Origin: an actinobacterium SCGC AAA044-N04
GTDB lineage: Bacteria > Actinomycetota > Actinomycetes > Nanopelagicales > Nanopelagicaceae
DNA: 64,000 nucleotides
Assembly (NCBI GenBank): GCA_000378885.1
Contig: KB900461.1
Span: 62,001-126,000, forward strand
Direction of reading: 5' to 3'
In this document: positions 19,338-26,854 of the stretch, one piece after another
Layout: each line of letters starts with the position of its first letter
Numbering within the stretch: position 1 is the stretch's first letter
Translations under genes and position numbers: made by a program
The notes under the pieces: model-generated
Databases searched by the model: none
The model's input: the letters and a program-made list of their open reading frames with translations, nothing else
Told to the model about the DNA's origin: nothing

Positions 19338-20573
19338 GCGCACTCCCACTAATAAGTAAGCCGCACTCACACACAGTGGAACAGTTGCACCTAATCCAGA
19401 AGTTGGAAGCAATAGCGCTGCAATTAATCCGCCAGAAACAATTGCTGCATTTACTACAACGTCATAAACCGCAAAAACTCTGCCACGGTAGTAATCATCA
19501 ATTTTAGATTGTACGAGTGCGTCATTAGTTACTTTTAGGTTTTGGCCAAAGAAAGAAACCAAGAAGGCTGTGAGTATCAACGTCACTTGAGTTTGCACGC
19601 TTGCCAAAATAAGTGGACAGGCAGCGCTAGTAAGTATTGCTAAACGAATCCAGCGGTGGCGACCAACTTTTGAAACTCCATAAGGAGCTAGAAAAGCACC
19701 AAGAAATACGCCAATGCCGGCAAATGAAAGGGCATAACCAAAACCTTTCAAACCTTGCTCAGGCAAATTAGGATCATTAAAAGTATTTCTCTCCAACAAC
19801 AAAGCAGTAAGAGTGAGCGCAGTTAACCCTCCGCGGTGCACAGCAGTTGCCAAGATTCCACGGGCGGCATCTGAGTGAATACGTAGAAATTGAAAACCTT
19901 CACGCATTTCAGTAACGCCTTGCATAAAACTTGCTTGCTTCTTTTCATGCTCAAGAGGTCCAATTTCAAATTTATTGAGCCGGCTCGTCAATAGCGCCGC
20001 AGCGAAATATCCACCACTAGCAATGAGAATTAAGAGTGCATCAGCGTGATTGGCAATTGCAAGTGAATCAGTAACAGCGCGCACTCCCACACCGATTCCG
20101 CCACCAATAACAACTAACACAGAGCCACCAGTAACTGCCATTGCATTTGCGGTGATCAGAGACTTTGCATCAATAAGTAAAGGCAATCCAGCAGATAATG
20201 CTGCAAGGATTAAGCGGTTGATTCCAAAAGCAATAAGGACAACGGTAGTTAACTCAACTCCAGTAGTTCCACTAAAAATGAATAGAGCGACCAGCAATAA
20301 ATTGGCGCTGCGAGCAAGGTTTGCAATAAATAATGCGCGTTGGCGTGAAACACGATCCAAAATTGTTCCAACAAATGGACCAACAATTGAATATGGCAAT
20401 AAAACAACAGCAAAGCCAAGTGCTGCGCTCAAAGCATTAGCTTGGCGCTCAGGAGAGAAAAGAACAAAAGAAGCTAGAGCGCTTTGAAAGATGCCATCGG
20501 TTGCTTGACCCGTCCAGCGGATTGCAAGCAAGCGCGAAAACCGAGGATGCCGCAGCAAACCAAGGAAACTCAT
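19302..20573 (-). CDS. MFS transporter
   Basis: A 423-residue major facilitator protein with about 12 hydrophobic segments. The loop 2-3 motif reads VGPFVGTILDRVSRQRAL, the standard G-x-x-x-D-R-x-x-R MFS motif A variant. The second half has the matching LAPYGVSKVGRHRWIRL. It resembles the enterobactin-exporter-like/MFS_3 group, but the substrate cannot be assigned. On the minus strand TACGCT (20581-20586) lies seven bases before the ATG with no Shine-Dalgarno, suggesting a leaderless transcript. It shares a 43-bp divergent gap with the DUF5318 gene. Confidence 0.87.
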   Translation of the reverse strand: MSFLGLLRHPRFSRLLAIRWTGQATDGIFQSALASFVLFSPERQANALSAALGFAVVLLPYSIVGPFVGTILDRVSRQRALFIANLARSANLLLVALFIFSGTTGVELTTVVLIAFGINRLILAALSAGLPLLIDAKSLITANAMAVTGGSVLVVIGGGIGVGVRAVTDSLAIANHADALLILIASGGYFAAALLTSRLNKFEIGPLEHEKKQASFMQGVTEMREGFQFLRIHSDAARGILATAVHRGGLTALTLTALLLERNTFNDPNLPEQGLKGFGYALSFAGIGVFLGAFLAPYGVSKVGRHRWIRLAILTSAACPLILASVQTQVTLILTAFLVSFFGQNLKVTNDALVQSKIDDYYRGRVFAVYDVVVNAAIVSGGLIAALLLPTSGLGATVPLCVSAAYLLVGVRLLRASVFPPVK

Positions 20574-20616
20574 AATGAAGAGCGTACTGGCTTAATTAGG
20601 TTTATTCTTTACTCCA

Positions 20617-21030
20617 ATGAAATCTAAACGTTCGTTCATCGACTATTCACTCGATAAGCGCGCCACTTTAATGGCCCTCTTTCGTGGTGTTGTTGATGCC
20701 TGCGATGCCGACCCGTATTTAATGCGGGCAGCTAAATGGCACGGCGAGAAAGTAAGCCGTAACTGCCCGGTATGTAAGAAGAATGAACTTGTTGAACTTC
20801 GCTACGCATTCGGTGAACAGCTAGGTCAATACTCAGGTCGTATTAAGAATGAAAAAGAGTTAACGCAGATGGAAAGCGAGTTTGGTGAGTTTCGCGTCTA
20901 TCTCGTTGAAGTGTGTAGGGGTTGTTCATGGAATCACCTCTGTGCCTCATTCATTTTGGGTGATGGCCACGAACGTAAGGCTCCCCGCAAGGTACGCACC
21001 TTGGAGGACGAGGATTACGCCACACGGTAG
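20617..21030 (+). CDS. DUF5318 zinc-ribbon-like protein
   Basis: A 137-residue protein of the actinobacterial DUF5318 family. Two cysteine knuckles, CPVC (about residues 50-53) and CRGC (about 107-110), are likely to bind one zinc ion. The body contains the conserved RATLMALFRGVVDACDADPYLMRAA. Function is unknown. It lies directly upstream of the PBP1 gene, as Rv0049 lies upstream of ponA1 in Mycobacterium. TATTCT lies eight bases before the ATG with no Shine-Dalgarno, a possible leaderless start. Confidence 0.85.
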   Translation: MKSKRSFIDYSLDKRATLMALFRGVVDACDADPYLMRAAKWHGEKVSRNCPVCKKNELVELRYAFGEQLGQYSGRIKNEKELTQMESEFGEFRVYLVEVCRGCSWNHLCASFILGDGHERKAPRKVRTLEDEDYATR

Positions 21031-21039
21031 CCTTAAGTA

Positions 21040-22938
21040 ATGCGTAAGTTCCTGATCAGATCAGCTGTCTTTCTAGGCGGCTTTGGTTTCATTGCAGGAT
21101 CTGTTCTTTTCGCTCTGGCTTACTTCACTGTAGATATTCCAGATCCCAATGCTTATGTGAACTCACAGTCAACAATTATTCAATATTCAAATGGTGAAGA
21201 AATCGGCCGCGTTGGAACACAAAACCGCCAAATTGTTCCGCTGGCAAAGATTCCACTTAATGTGCGCCACGCAGTCCTTGCTGCAGAAGACCGTGGTTTT
21301 TATTCCAACCGTGCTTTCTCTGTAACAGGTATTTTGCGTGCTGTATTAAATAACTTAAAAGGTGGTTCATTACAAGGTGGATCAACCATTACCCAGCAAT
21401 ATGCAAAGACTGCCTTTTTAACACCAAGTCGTACGATTCAAAGAAAAATTAAAGAACTTGTTATTTCTATTAAGTTAGAAAATCAACTCTCTAAAGATCA
21501 AATCTTTGAGAGCTACTTAAATACCATTTACTTTGGTCGTGGTTCATACGGTGTTATGACCGCCTCCCAACAGTATTTCAACCGTAACGTTGATCAACTA
21601 ACAAATGCACAAGCTGCAGTCATTGCATCTATTTTGCGCTCCCCTGGTTTGTATGACCCTGCATTTAAAAAGGGAAATGAAAAGCGTTTGCAAGCCCGCT
21701 TTGAATACGTTAAGCAAGGAATGATTGATGCTGGCTGGTTAGATAAAGCTGCAGCAAAGAAAATGACTTTTCCTACTGTTGCACCACGTTCAACTTCTGG
21801 ACAATTGAGTGGACCTAAAGGTCACATTATTGAAGCCGTAACAAAAGAACTATCAAAGTTAGGTTTTAGCCAAGAACAACTTCTTGTTGGTGGTCTTGTC
21901 ATCAAAACAACTCTTGATCAAAAAGCCCAACAATCTGCCGTTGATGCAGTCAATAAGTTCTACCCATCAAAGGCTCCAGATAATTTACATATTGGTTTAG
22001 TTGCAATTAGACCTGGAACTGGTGAAATCGTGGCACTTTATGGTGGCCGGGATTACTTACAGCGCCAGCTCAGTGATGCCACACAATCCATTGCACTAGC
22101 TGGTTCTACTTTTAAACCATTTGCAATAGTTGCAGCCCTTGAACAAGGAATTCCTTTAACATCAATGTGGAACGGTGATTCGCCACAAGTATTTGATGAT
22201 GCTGGAAAACCGTATGAAGTTTCTAACTATGGTGATGAAGGGTGGGGCCAAATTGATTTGCTCTATGCAACCAAACACTCTGTTAACACCGTCTTTGTTC
22301 CACTAGGAATTAAAGTGGGACCAACTGCAGTTGTCGATGTTGCCCGCAGAGCAGGAATTCCAGAATCAGTTGCAATGATGCCAACACCATCTGTTGTGTT
22401 GGGTGTTGCAAGTCCACACGTGATTGATGTTGCTAATGCTTATGCAACCTTTGCTGCGCAAGGAATTAAATCAAAACCATACTTAGTTTCCCAAGTCATT
22501 GGTTCCAACAAAGGTGTTTTGTATGAAGCTAAGCAAGAAACACAAGAAGTATTTAGTAAAGAAGTTATGGCTGATTTAACCTATGCACTTAAAGGCGTTG
22601 TAACTGGAGGTACTGGTGCTGCAGCCCTTGCATTAGGTCGCCCAGCTGCTGGTAAGACTGGTACTTCACAGTCCAATGCCTCTGCTTGGTTTAGCGCTTA
22701 CACACCACAGCTAGCAGCCTCCGTTGCTCTCTTCCGTGACAGTGCATCTGAATCACTCAATGGAATTGGTGGCTTGAACTCTGTAACTGGTGGAACTTTC
22801 CCAGCTAAGATCTGGACTGCATTTATGAAAGGCGCACTTAAGGATGAGCCAGTAATGGATTTCCCAGCGCCAGCAAACATCGGTGGACTTGATCCAGTTG
22901 TTATGACTTCTGGTGGAAAGCAACACCGCAACCCATAA
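21040..22938 (+). CDS. ponA: Class A penicillin-binding protein (bifunctional transglycosylase/transpeptidase)
   Basis: A 632-residue membrane-anchored enzyme that polymerises and cross-links peptidoglycan. One N-terminal membrane span covers about 8-30. The glycosyltransferase GT51 domain has AAEDRGFYSN (catalytic Glu83) and GGSTITQQYAKTAFLTP. The transpeptidase domain has the SxxK motif S356-TFK359, the KHSVN motif (SxN) and the KTGT motif beginning at Lys539. No C-terminal PASTA domain is present, making it shorter than mycobacterial PonA1. Its stop overlaps the next ATG by one base (TAATG). Confidence 0.96.
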   Translation: MRKFLIRSAVFLGGFGFIAGSVLFALAYFTVDIPDPNAYVNSQSTIIQYSNGEEIGRVGTQNRQIVPLAKIPLNVRHAVLAAEDRGFYSNRAFSVTGILRAVLNNLKGGSLQGGSTITQQYAKTAFLTPSRTIQRKIKELVISIKLENQLSKDQIFESYLNTIYFGRGSYGVMTASQQYFNRNVDQLTNAQAAVIASILRSPGLYDPAFKKGNEKRLQARFEYVKQGMIDAGWLDKAAAKKMTFPTVAPRSTSGQLSGPKGHIIEAVTKELSKLGFSQEQLLVGGLVIKTTLDQKAQQSAVDAVNKFYPSKAPDNLHIGLVAIRPGTGEIVALYGGRDYLQRQLSDATQSIALAGSTFKPFAIVAALEQGIPLTSMWNGDSPQVFDDAGKPYEVSNYGDEGWGQIDLLYATKHSVNTVFVPLGIKVGPTAVVDVARRAGIPESVAMMPTPSVVLGVASPHVIDVANAYATFAAQGIKSKPYLVSQVIGSNKGVLYEAKQETQEVFSKEVMADLTYALKGVVTGGTGAAALALGRPAAGKTGTSQSNASAWFSAYTPQLAASVALFRDSASESLNGIGGLNSVTGGTFPAKIWTAFMKGALKDEPVMDFPAPANIGGLDPVVMTSGGKQHRNP

Positions 22939-24131
22939 TGGCAATGCGCACGCGGGCATTACTTGCACTAACAATCCTTGCCGCGCTTCTCTCTTTTACT
23001 AAGTTTTCCCACTGCGAAGGCACTAATTGGGCCACGCCAGATCAGTACATTCACGCCTGTTATAGCGATCTACCCTCCCTTTTTGGTGAGCGCGGCATGG
23101 TTGATAACAAGTGGCCCTATGCAAGTGATACCAACGCCGTTGAATATCCAGTACTGACTGGGTTAGTTATGTATGCAACTTCTTTTCTTGCTCACTCATC
23201 TATTTCCTACTTTAACTTCAATGCATTTCTATTAGCGCTTCTCTTTATTGGGCTTATATTTATTGTTTATAGAATAAAACCAGAGTTCACTTATCTACTT
23301 CCCGTAGCACCAGCAATGGTCGCCTCCCTTTATATCAACTGGGATTTGTGGGCAATCATCACAATGATGCTCGCAATTTATTGGTTTGATAGAAAGCAAT
23401 ACACGTATAGCTCACTTGCTTTAGCAGTATCAATTTCTACTAAGTTCATGCCAGTCTTTTTACTATTACCCATTCTTTTTATTCTCTGGCGCTCAAATCA
23501 AATCAGAGAGTTAGTTAAATACGCGTTGACAACTATCGCTATCTGGTTAGCAATTAATCTCCCTTTTGCTCTCACAACCCCTACTGGTTGGTGGCGTTTC
23601 TATAAACTCAATATGGAGCGCGAAGCCGATTGGGGATCATTGTGGTTAGCTTTTAGCCAATTAGGTTTAGGTCTTGCAAACCTTAATTACTTAGCTATTT
23701 TGTTATTACTCATTGGATTAACTTCTTTTGTCATATTCCTCTTTGAATTAAAAAACACCCCAACTCTGGCCTCCGTTGCCTTTATTGTTTTAGCTATCGT
23801 GATGATTGCTAGCAAGGTGTATTCACCGCAGTATGTATTGTGGTTAACACCGCTGGCAGTAATTGCACTGACAAACAAAAAAGATCTGCATGCTTTCTGG
23901 ATCTGGCAGATTGCAGAGACGCTGTATCACGTTGCAATTTGGCAGCACTTAGCTCTTTTCACTGGAGCAAAATTTGGTTTGCAAGAAGGCGCCTATGCCA
24001 CCATCACTCTGATCCGTATCGCAGCCACCATCTATCTGGCCTGGGTCCTCATAAAGCGGGCTTTGGAGGCCCGAAATACACAGGGATCCCTGTTCGATTT
24101 ACTCTTTGAGGCCTCTAAGCCTTACCCTTAA
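22938..24131 (+). CDS. GT87-type polyprenol-phosphate mannosyltransferase-like membrane protein
   Basis: A 397-residue polytopic membrane protein with about ten hydrophobic segments. It fits the GT87/DUF2029 family of actinobacterial membrane glycosyltransferases that use polyprenyl-phosphate sugars. The first extracytoplasmic loop holds NKWPYASDTNAVEYPVLTG, the place of the catalytic Asp/Glu in GT-C enzymes. It is coupled to the PBP gene. Rv0051, also a GT87-like gene, has the same place between ponA1 and rpsF. The acceptor and sugar are not deducible. Confidence 0.82.
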   Translation: MAMRTRALLALTILAALLSFTKFSHCEGTNWATPDQYIHACYSDLPSLFGERGMVDNKWPYASDTNAVEYPVLTGLVMYATSFLAHSSISYFNFNAFLLALLFIGLIFIVYRIKPEFTYLLPVAPAMVASLYINWDLWAIITMMLAIYWFDRKQYTYSSLALAVSISTKFMPVFLLLPILFILWRSNQIRELVKYALTTIAIWLAINLPFALTTPTGWWRFYKLNMEREADWGSLWLAFSQLGLGLANLNYLAILLLLIGLTSFVIFLFELKNTPTLASVAFIVLAIVMIASKVYSPQYVLWLTPLAVIALTNKKDLHAFWIWQIAETLYHVAIWQHLALFTGAKFGLQEGAYATITLIRIAATIYLAWVLIKRALEARNTQGSLFDLLFEASKPYP

Positions 24132-24232
24132 CCTCCTTGATCAGGCCCTGGTGGTTTGATTGAGGAAAGTATTAACCCTCCTGTCACGGAAATGCCGTGG
24201 CCGTCTTAGTCCAGAGGAGGTCGGGTTAACGC
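24132..24232 (+). promoter_or_regulatory. rpsF leader, candidate S6:S18 autoregulatory element
   Basis: The rpsF Shine-Dalgarno AGGAGG (24215-24220) can pair with CCTCCT at 24177-24182, closing a stem around a small hairpin CACGG/CCGTG (24185-24189 with 24195-24199) and an unpaired CCG (24201-24203). A helix-hairpin with an adjacent unpaired CCG is the layout of known S6:S18 leader binding sites. A second CCTCCT at 24132-24137, right after the upstream stop codon, offers an alternative partner. The structure is predicted by eye. Confidence 0.55.
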
Positions 24233-24517
24233 ATGCGTCACTATGAACTTATGGTCATTCTTGATCCAGAACTTGAAGAACGCACAGTCACACCAAGCCT
24301 AGAAACATATCTCAAGATCATCAAAGACAGCGGTGGAACCGTCAACAAGCTCGACTTGTGGGGCCGTCGTCGTATGTCTTTTGAAATTGCGAAAAAAGGC
24401 GAAGGTATTTATGCAGTCATCGATATGAACTGCGAACCAGCTGCAATCAAAGAGTTGGATCGCCAACTCAATTTGAATGAAGCAATTCTGCGCACCAAAG
24501 TAATTCGCCCAGAATAA
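24233..24517 (+). CDS. rpsF: 30S ribosomal protein S6
   Basis: A 94-residue S6 that binds S18 on the small subunit platform. It starts [16 protein letters not shown] and contains [26 protein letters not shown], both family hallmarks. There is no long acidic C-terminal tail. It heads rpsF-ssb-rpsR-rplI, the standard actinobacterial order. AGGAGG lies 12 bases before the ATG, rather far, which fits a folded leader. Confidence 0.97.
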   Translation: MRHYELMVILDPELEERTVTPSLETYLKIIKDSGGTVNKLDLWGRRRMSFEIAKKGEGIYAVIDMNCEPAAIKELDRQLNLNEAILRTKVIRPE

Positions 24518-24560
24518 TTAATTAAGCACGGACTCCACGAGTAGAGATGAGGAAATAGTT

Positions 24561-25067
24561 ATGGCAGCAGGAGATACAACAATCACAATGATCGGCAACC
24601 TTGTCGATGATCCAGAGCTTCGCTTTACACCCTCGGGTGCAGCGGTTGCAAAGTTTCGTGTAGCTTCAACCCCACGCTATTTAGATAAGCAAACTAATGA
24701 ATGGAAAGATGGCGAGAGCCTTTTCCTTCAGTGTCAGATCTGGCGTCAAGCAGCTGAAAATGTTGCAGAGTCACTGACAAAAGGAATGCGCGTCATTCTC
24801 TCTGGTCGCTTGAAGCAACGTTCTTATGAAACTAAAGAAGGCGAAAAGCGCACTGTCTTTGAGGTAGAAGTTGATGAAGTCGGACCATCACTACGTAACG
24901 CAACTGCAAAGGTCACTAAGACCCAACGCGCTGGCGGAACAAGTGGCGGATTCTCTGCACCTGCTGCAGCTGATTCATTGAACGAAGATCCATGGGCAGC
25001 GGCTTCATCTTCACCGGCAGGCGGAGGTTGGGGAGCATCCTCAACAACCGACGAGCCACCGTTCTAA
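24561..25067 (+). CDS. ssb: Single-stranded DNA-binding protein
   Basis: A 168-residue SSB with an OB fold (about 1-112: [31 protein letters not shown]...), a Gly/Ala/Ser-rich linker, and the acidic C-terminal tip DEPPF that recruits partner proteins. It protects single-stranded DNA during replication and repair. Its place between rpsF and rpsR is conserved. Confidence 0.97.
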   Translation: MAAGDTTITMIGNLVDDPELRFTPSGAAVAKFRVASTPRYLDKQTNEWKDGESLFLQCQIWRQAAENVAESLTKGMRVILSGRLKQRSYETKEGEKRTVFEVEVDEVGPSLRNATAKVTKTQRAGGTSGGFSAPAAADSLNEDPWAAASSSPAGGGWGASSTTDEPPF

Positions 25068-25123
25068 ACCAACCTATCCATCCATTCCTAGTTCATAACT
25101 AGGGCCCGAAAAGGAGCACCACA

Positions 25124-25411
25124 ATGGGAGCAAGAAATAACAAAACTCTTCGTGAACCGAAGAATAAGGGCGCAAAAGCAGCAGCTCTTAATAAGAAATT
25201 TAAGAAGAAGCCATGCAGCTTCTGCCAGCAGAAGGTCACCTATATCGACTACAAAGATATTGCGACCCTTCGTAAGTACATCTCAGATCGCGGCAAAATC
25301 CGCGCTCGCCGCGTTACAGGTGCCTGCACACAGCACCAGCGTTCAATCGCAACTGCGGTAAAGAACAGTCGTGAAGTAGCACTACTTCCTTACACATCAA
25401 CAGCGCGATAA
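25124..25411 (+). CDS. rpsR: 30S ribosomal protein S18
   Basis: A 95-residue S18, partner of S6. The core is [45 protein letters not shown], with the usual '[15 protein letters not shown]' signature. The CSFC and CTQH pairs mark the cysteine-containing (zinc-capable, C+) form. An AAAGGAG Shine-Dalgarno is present. Confidence 0.97.
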   Translation: MGARNNKTLREPKNKGAKAAALNKKFKKKPCSFCQQKVTYIDYKDIATLRKYISDRGKIRARRVTGACTQHQRSIATAVKNSREVALLPYTSTAR

Positions 25412-25423
25412 GGGGAACTGACT

Positions 25424-25870
25424 ATGAAACTCATCCTTACTCGTGAAGTTGCAGGCGTTGGTTCTGCAGGAGATGTTGTAACTGTTAAAGATGGCTTCGC
25501 ACGCAACTTCTTGTTGCCACGCGGAAATGCAATTGCATGGTCACTTGGTGGAGAAAAGCAGATTCAGAGCATTCGCCGTGCGCGTTCAGCTCGTGAAGTG
25601 CGCGATATCGACCACGCTAAAGAGATCAAGGCCAAGCTGGAGTCAGCAACTGTTGTTGCTAAGGCAAAGGTTGGCGCAAAGGGCGCACTGTTTGGTTCAG
25701 TAACAGATAAAGATGTTGCTGGCGCAATCAAGGCAGCTGTTGGTCTAGATATCGATCGTCATTCAATTAAGACTGCCGGACATATCAAGAAGACTGGCAA
25801 CCACGATGTGAAGGTCGCACTTGGCCACAATATCGTTGCAAAGATTACAGTTTCTGTAGTTCCAGAATAA
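25424..25870 (+). CDS. rplI: 50S ribosomal protein L9
   Basis: A 148-residue L9: N-terminal globular domain (MKLILTREVAGVGSAGDVVTVKDGFARNFLLPRG), a long connecting helix, and a C-terminal RNA-binding domain. Last gene of the rpsF cluster, 12 bp after rpsR and followed by a strong terminator. Confidence 0.97.
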   Translation: MKLILTREVAGVGSAGDVVTVKDGFARNFLLPRGNAIAWSLGGEKQIQSIRRARSAREVRDIDHAKEIKAKLESATVVAKAKVGAKGALFGSVTDKDVAGAIKAAVGLDIDRHSIKTAGHIKKTGNHDVKVALGHNIVAKITVSVVPE

Positions 25871-25885
25871 AAAGTACTTAGTAAG

Positions 25886-25916
25886 AAAGCCCGTCGCTTA
25901 TGCGGCGGGCTTTTTT
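25886..25916 (+). terminator. Rho-independent terminator after rplI
   Basis: A 12-bp GC-rich stem, AAAGCCCGTCGC with GCGGCGGGCTTT (one G-U pair) and a TTAT loop, followed by a T6 run at 25911-25916. It ends the rpsF-rplI transcript. The opposite side of the T-run touches the stop region of the convergent kinase-like gene, so it may serve both directions. Confidence 0.9.
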
Positions 25917-26829
25917 ATTTCGTTGTAACTGCCACCAAAGCTTTCTTGAAATACTCACTTGTAAATTCACTTCTAGCTAAATCGTATTTAGACATTCCCC
26001 ACTCCCAGAAATCAAATTCAATCTCACTTACCGAATCTTGAATTGATGCCCACAGAGTCCATCCATACTTTGCCATCAAGGCCCATAGCCAAGCACGTGC
26101 AACTTTGTCGGGGCGATGTGCACCGTAGTAAGCGGTGACCAACTCTTCAAGTGCTTCAATAGGTTGAAAGGCTTCTGCCCAGACGTTGCCAATCTCAAAG
26201 CAGGCGTCGTTATTTCCTGAGTATTCATAGTCAATAAGCCAGATTTTCTTTCCATCATCGATGAAATTGCCTGGCAATAAATCATTATTACAAGGCACTA
26301 GCCCTTCAAAGAGAACTTCAAAAGCTTTTTTGATTTGGGCAACCATAGGTTCAAAATCCACATAACCATCGGGAACTCTAAAGCCCTGCTCTTTTACAAT
26401 CTTTAAATAATTACTCTGGGTATTAAACATATTGAACTCATGGTCAAAAGGCTCAAGTGCGTGCAGGTTGCGCAAACTTGTTGCAATGCGGGGCAAGTTC
26501 GCTGCAACGTCCTCTGCGCCAAAGGTTTTGCCGCTGATGTAGGAAATAAGAAGTAGGCCTTCACCAGGTATGTAATCCAACACTTCGGCCCCCACGCCGC
26601 CCTTGCCGGCAATGGTGGTGTTTATAAATTCAGAGCCTCTATCGATAGAAAGAAAAGATGAGGAGTTACTGGAGACTCGGGCCACGTATTTATCGGTGAG
26701 AGTTTCTATAAGAAAGTTTCTATTGGTTAATCCCCCGGATAGTTCTTTAATAGATGTGCGGGCTTTGAGCAGGGCGATTTTATTGAAACGTTCACCGAAC
26801 TCTTGCTCAAGGACACTATCGTCAGACAC
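25915..26829 (-). CDS. Choline kinase/aminoglycoside phosphotransferase-family protein
   Basis: A protein-kinase-like small-molecule kinase of about 304 residues. Seen motifs: ELSGGLTNRNFLI (nucleotide-binding loop), the catalytic segment VPCNNDLLPGNFI, and the metal site WLIDYEYSG (DFG-like Asp). This layout matches the choline kinase/LicA group. In the catalytic loop the residue two before the aspartate is Asn where most relatives have His (CHND). A longer frame reaches 26892, but I choose the GTG at 26829, because TATCCT lies exactly six bases upstream and the longer forms would overlap the divergent gene. The substrate is not proven. Confidence 0.75.
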   Translation of the reverse strand: MSDDSVLEQEFGERFNKIALLKARTSIKELSGGLTNRNFLIETLTDKYVARVSSNSSSFLSIDRGSEFINTTIAGKGGVGAEVLDYIPGEGLLLISYISGKTFGAEDVAANLPRIATSLRNLHALEPFDHEFNMFNTQSNYLKIVKEQGFRVPDGYVDFEPMVAQIKKAFEVLFEGLVPCNNDLLPGNFIDDGKKIWLIDYEYSGNNDACFEIGNVWAEAFQPIEALEELVTAYYGAHRPDKVARAWLWALMAKYGWTLWASIQDSVSEIEFDFWEWGMSKYDLARSEFTSEYFKKALVAVTTK

Positions 26830-26854
26830 GCATTCAGGATACATTTCATAAGTG
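26827..26854. promoter_or_regulatory. Divergent leaderless promoters with overlapping -10 hexamers
   Basis: Between the minus-strand GTG (26829) and the plus-strand GTG (26852) are 22 bp. The minus-strand hexamer TATCCT (26836-26841) and the plus-strand hexamer TACATT (26840-26845) overlap by two bases. Each is exactly six bases from its start codon. The -35 regions would lie inside the opposing coding sequences. Confidence 0.5.
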
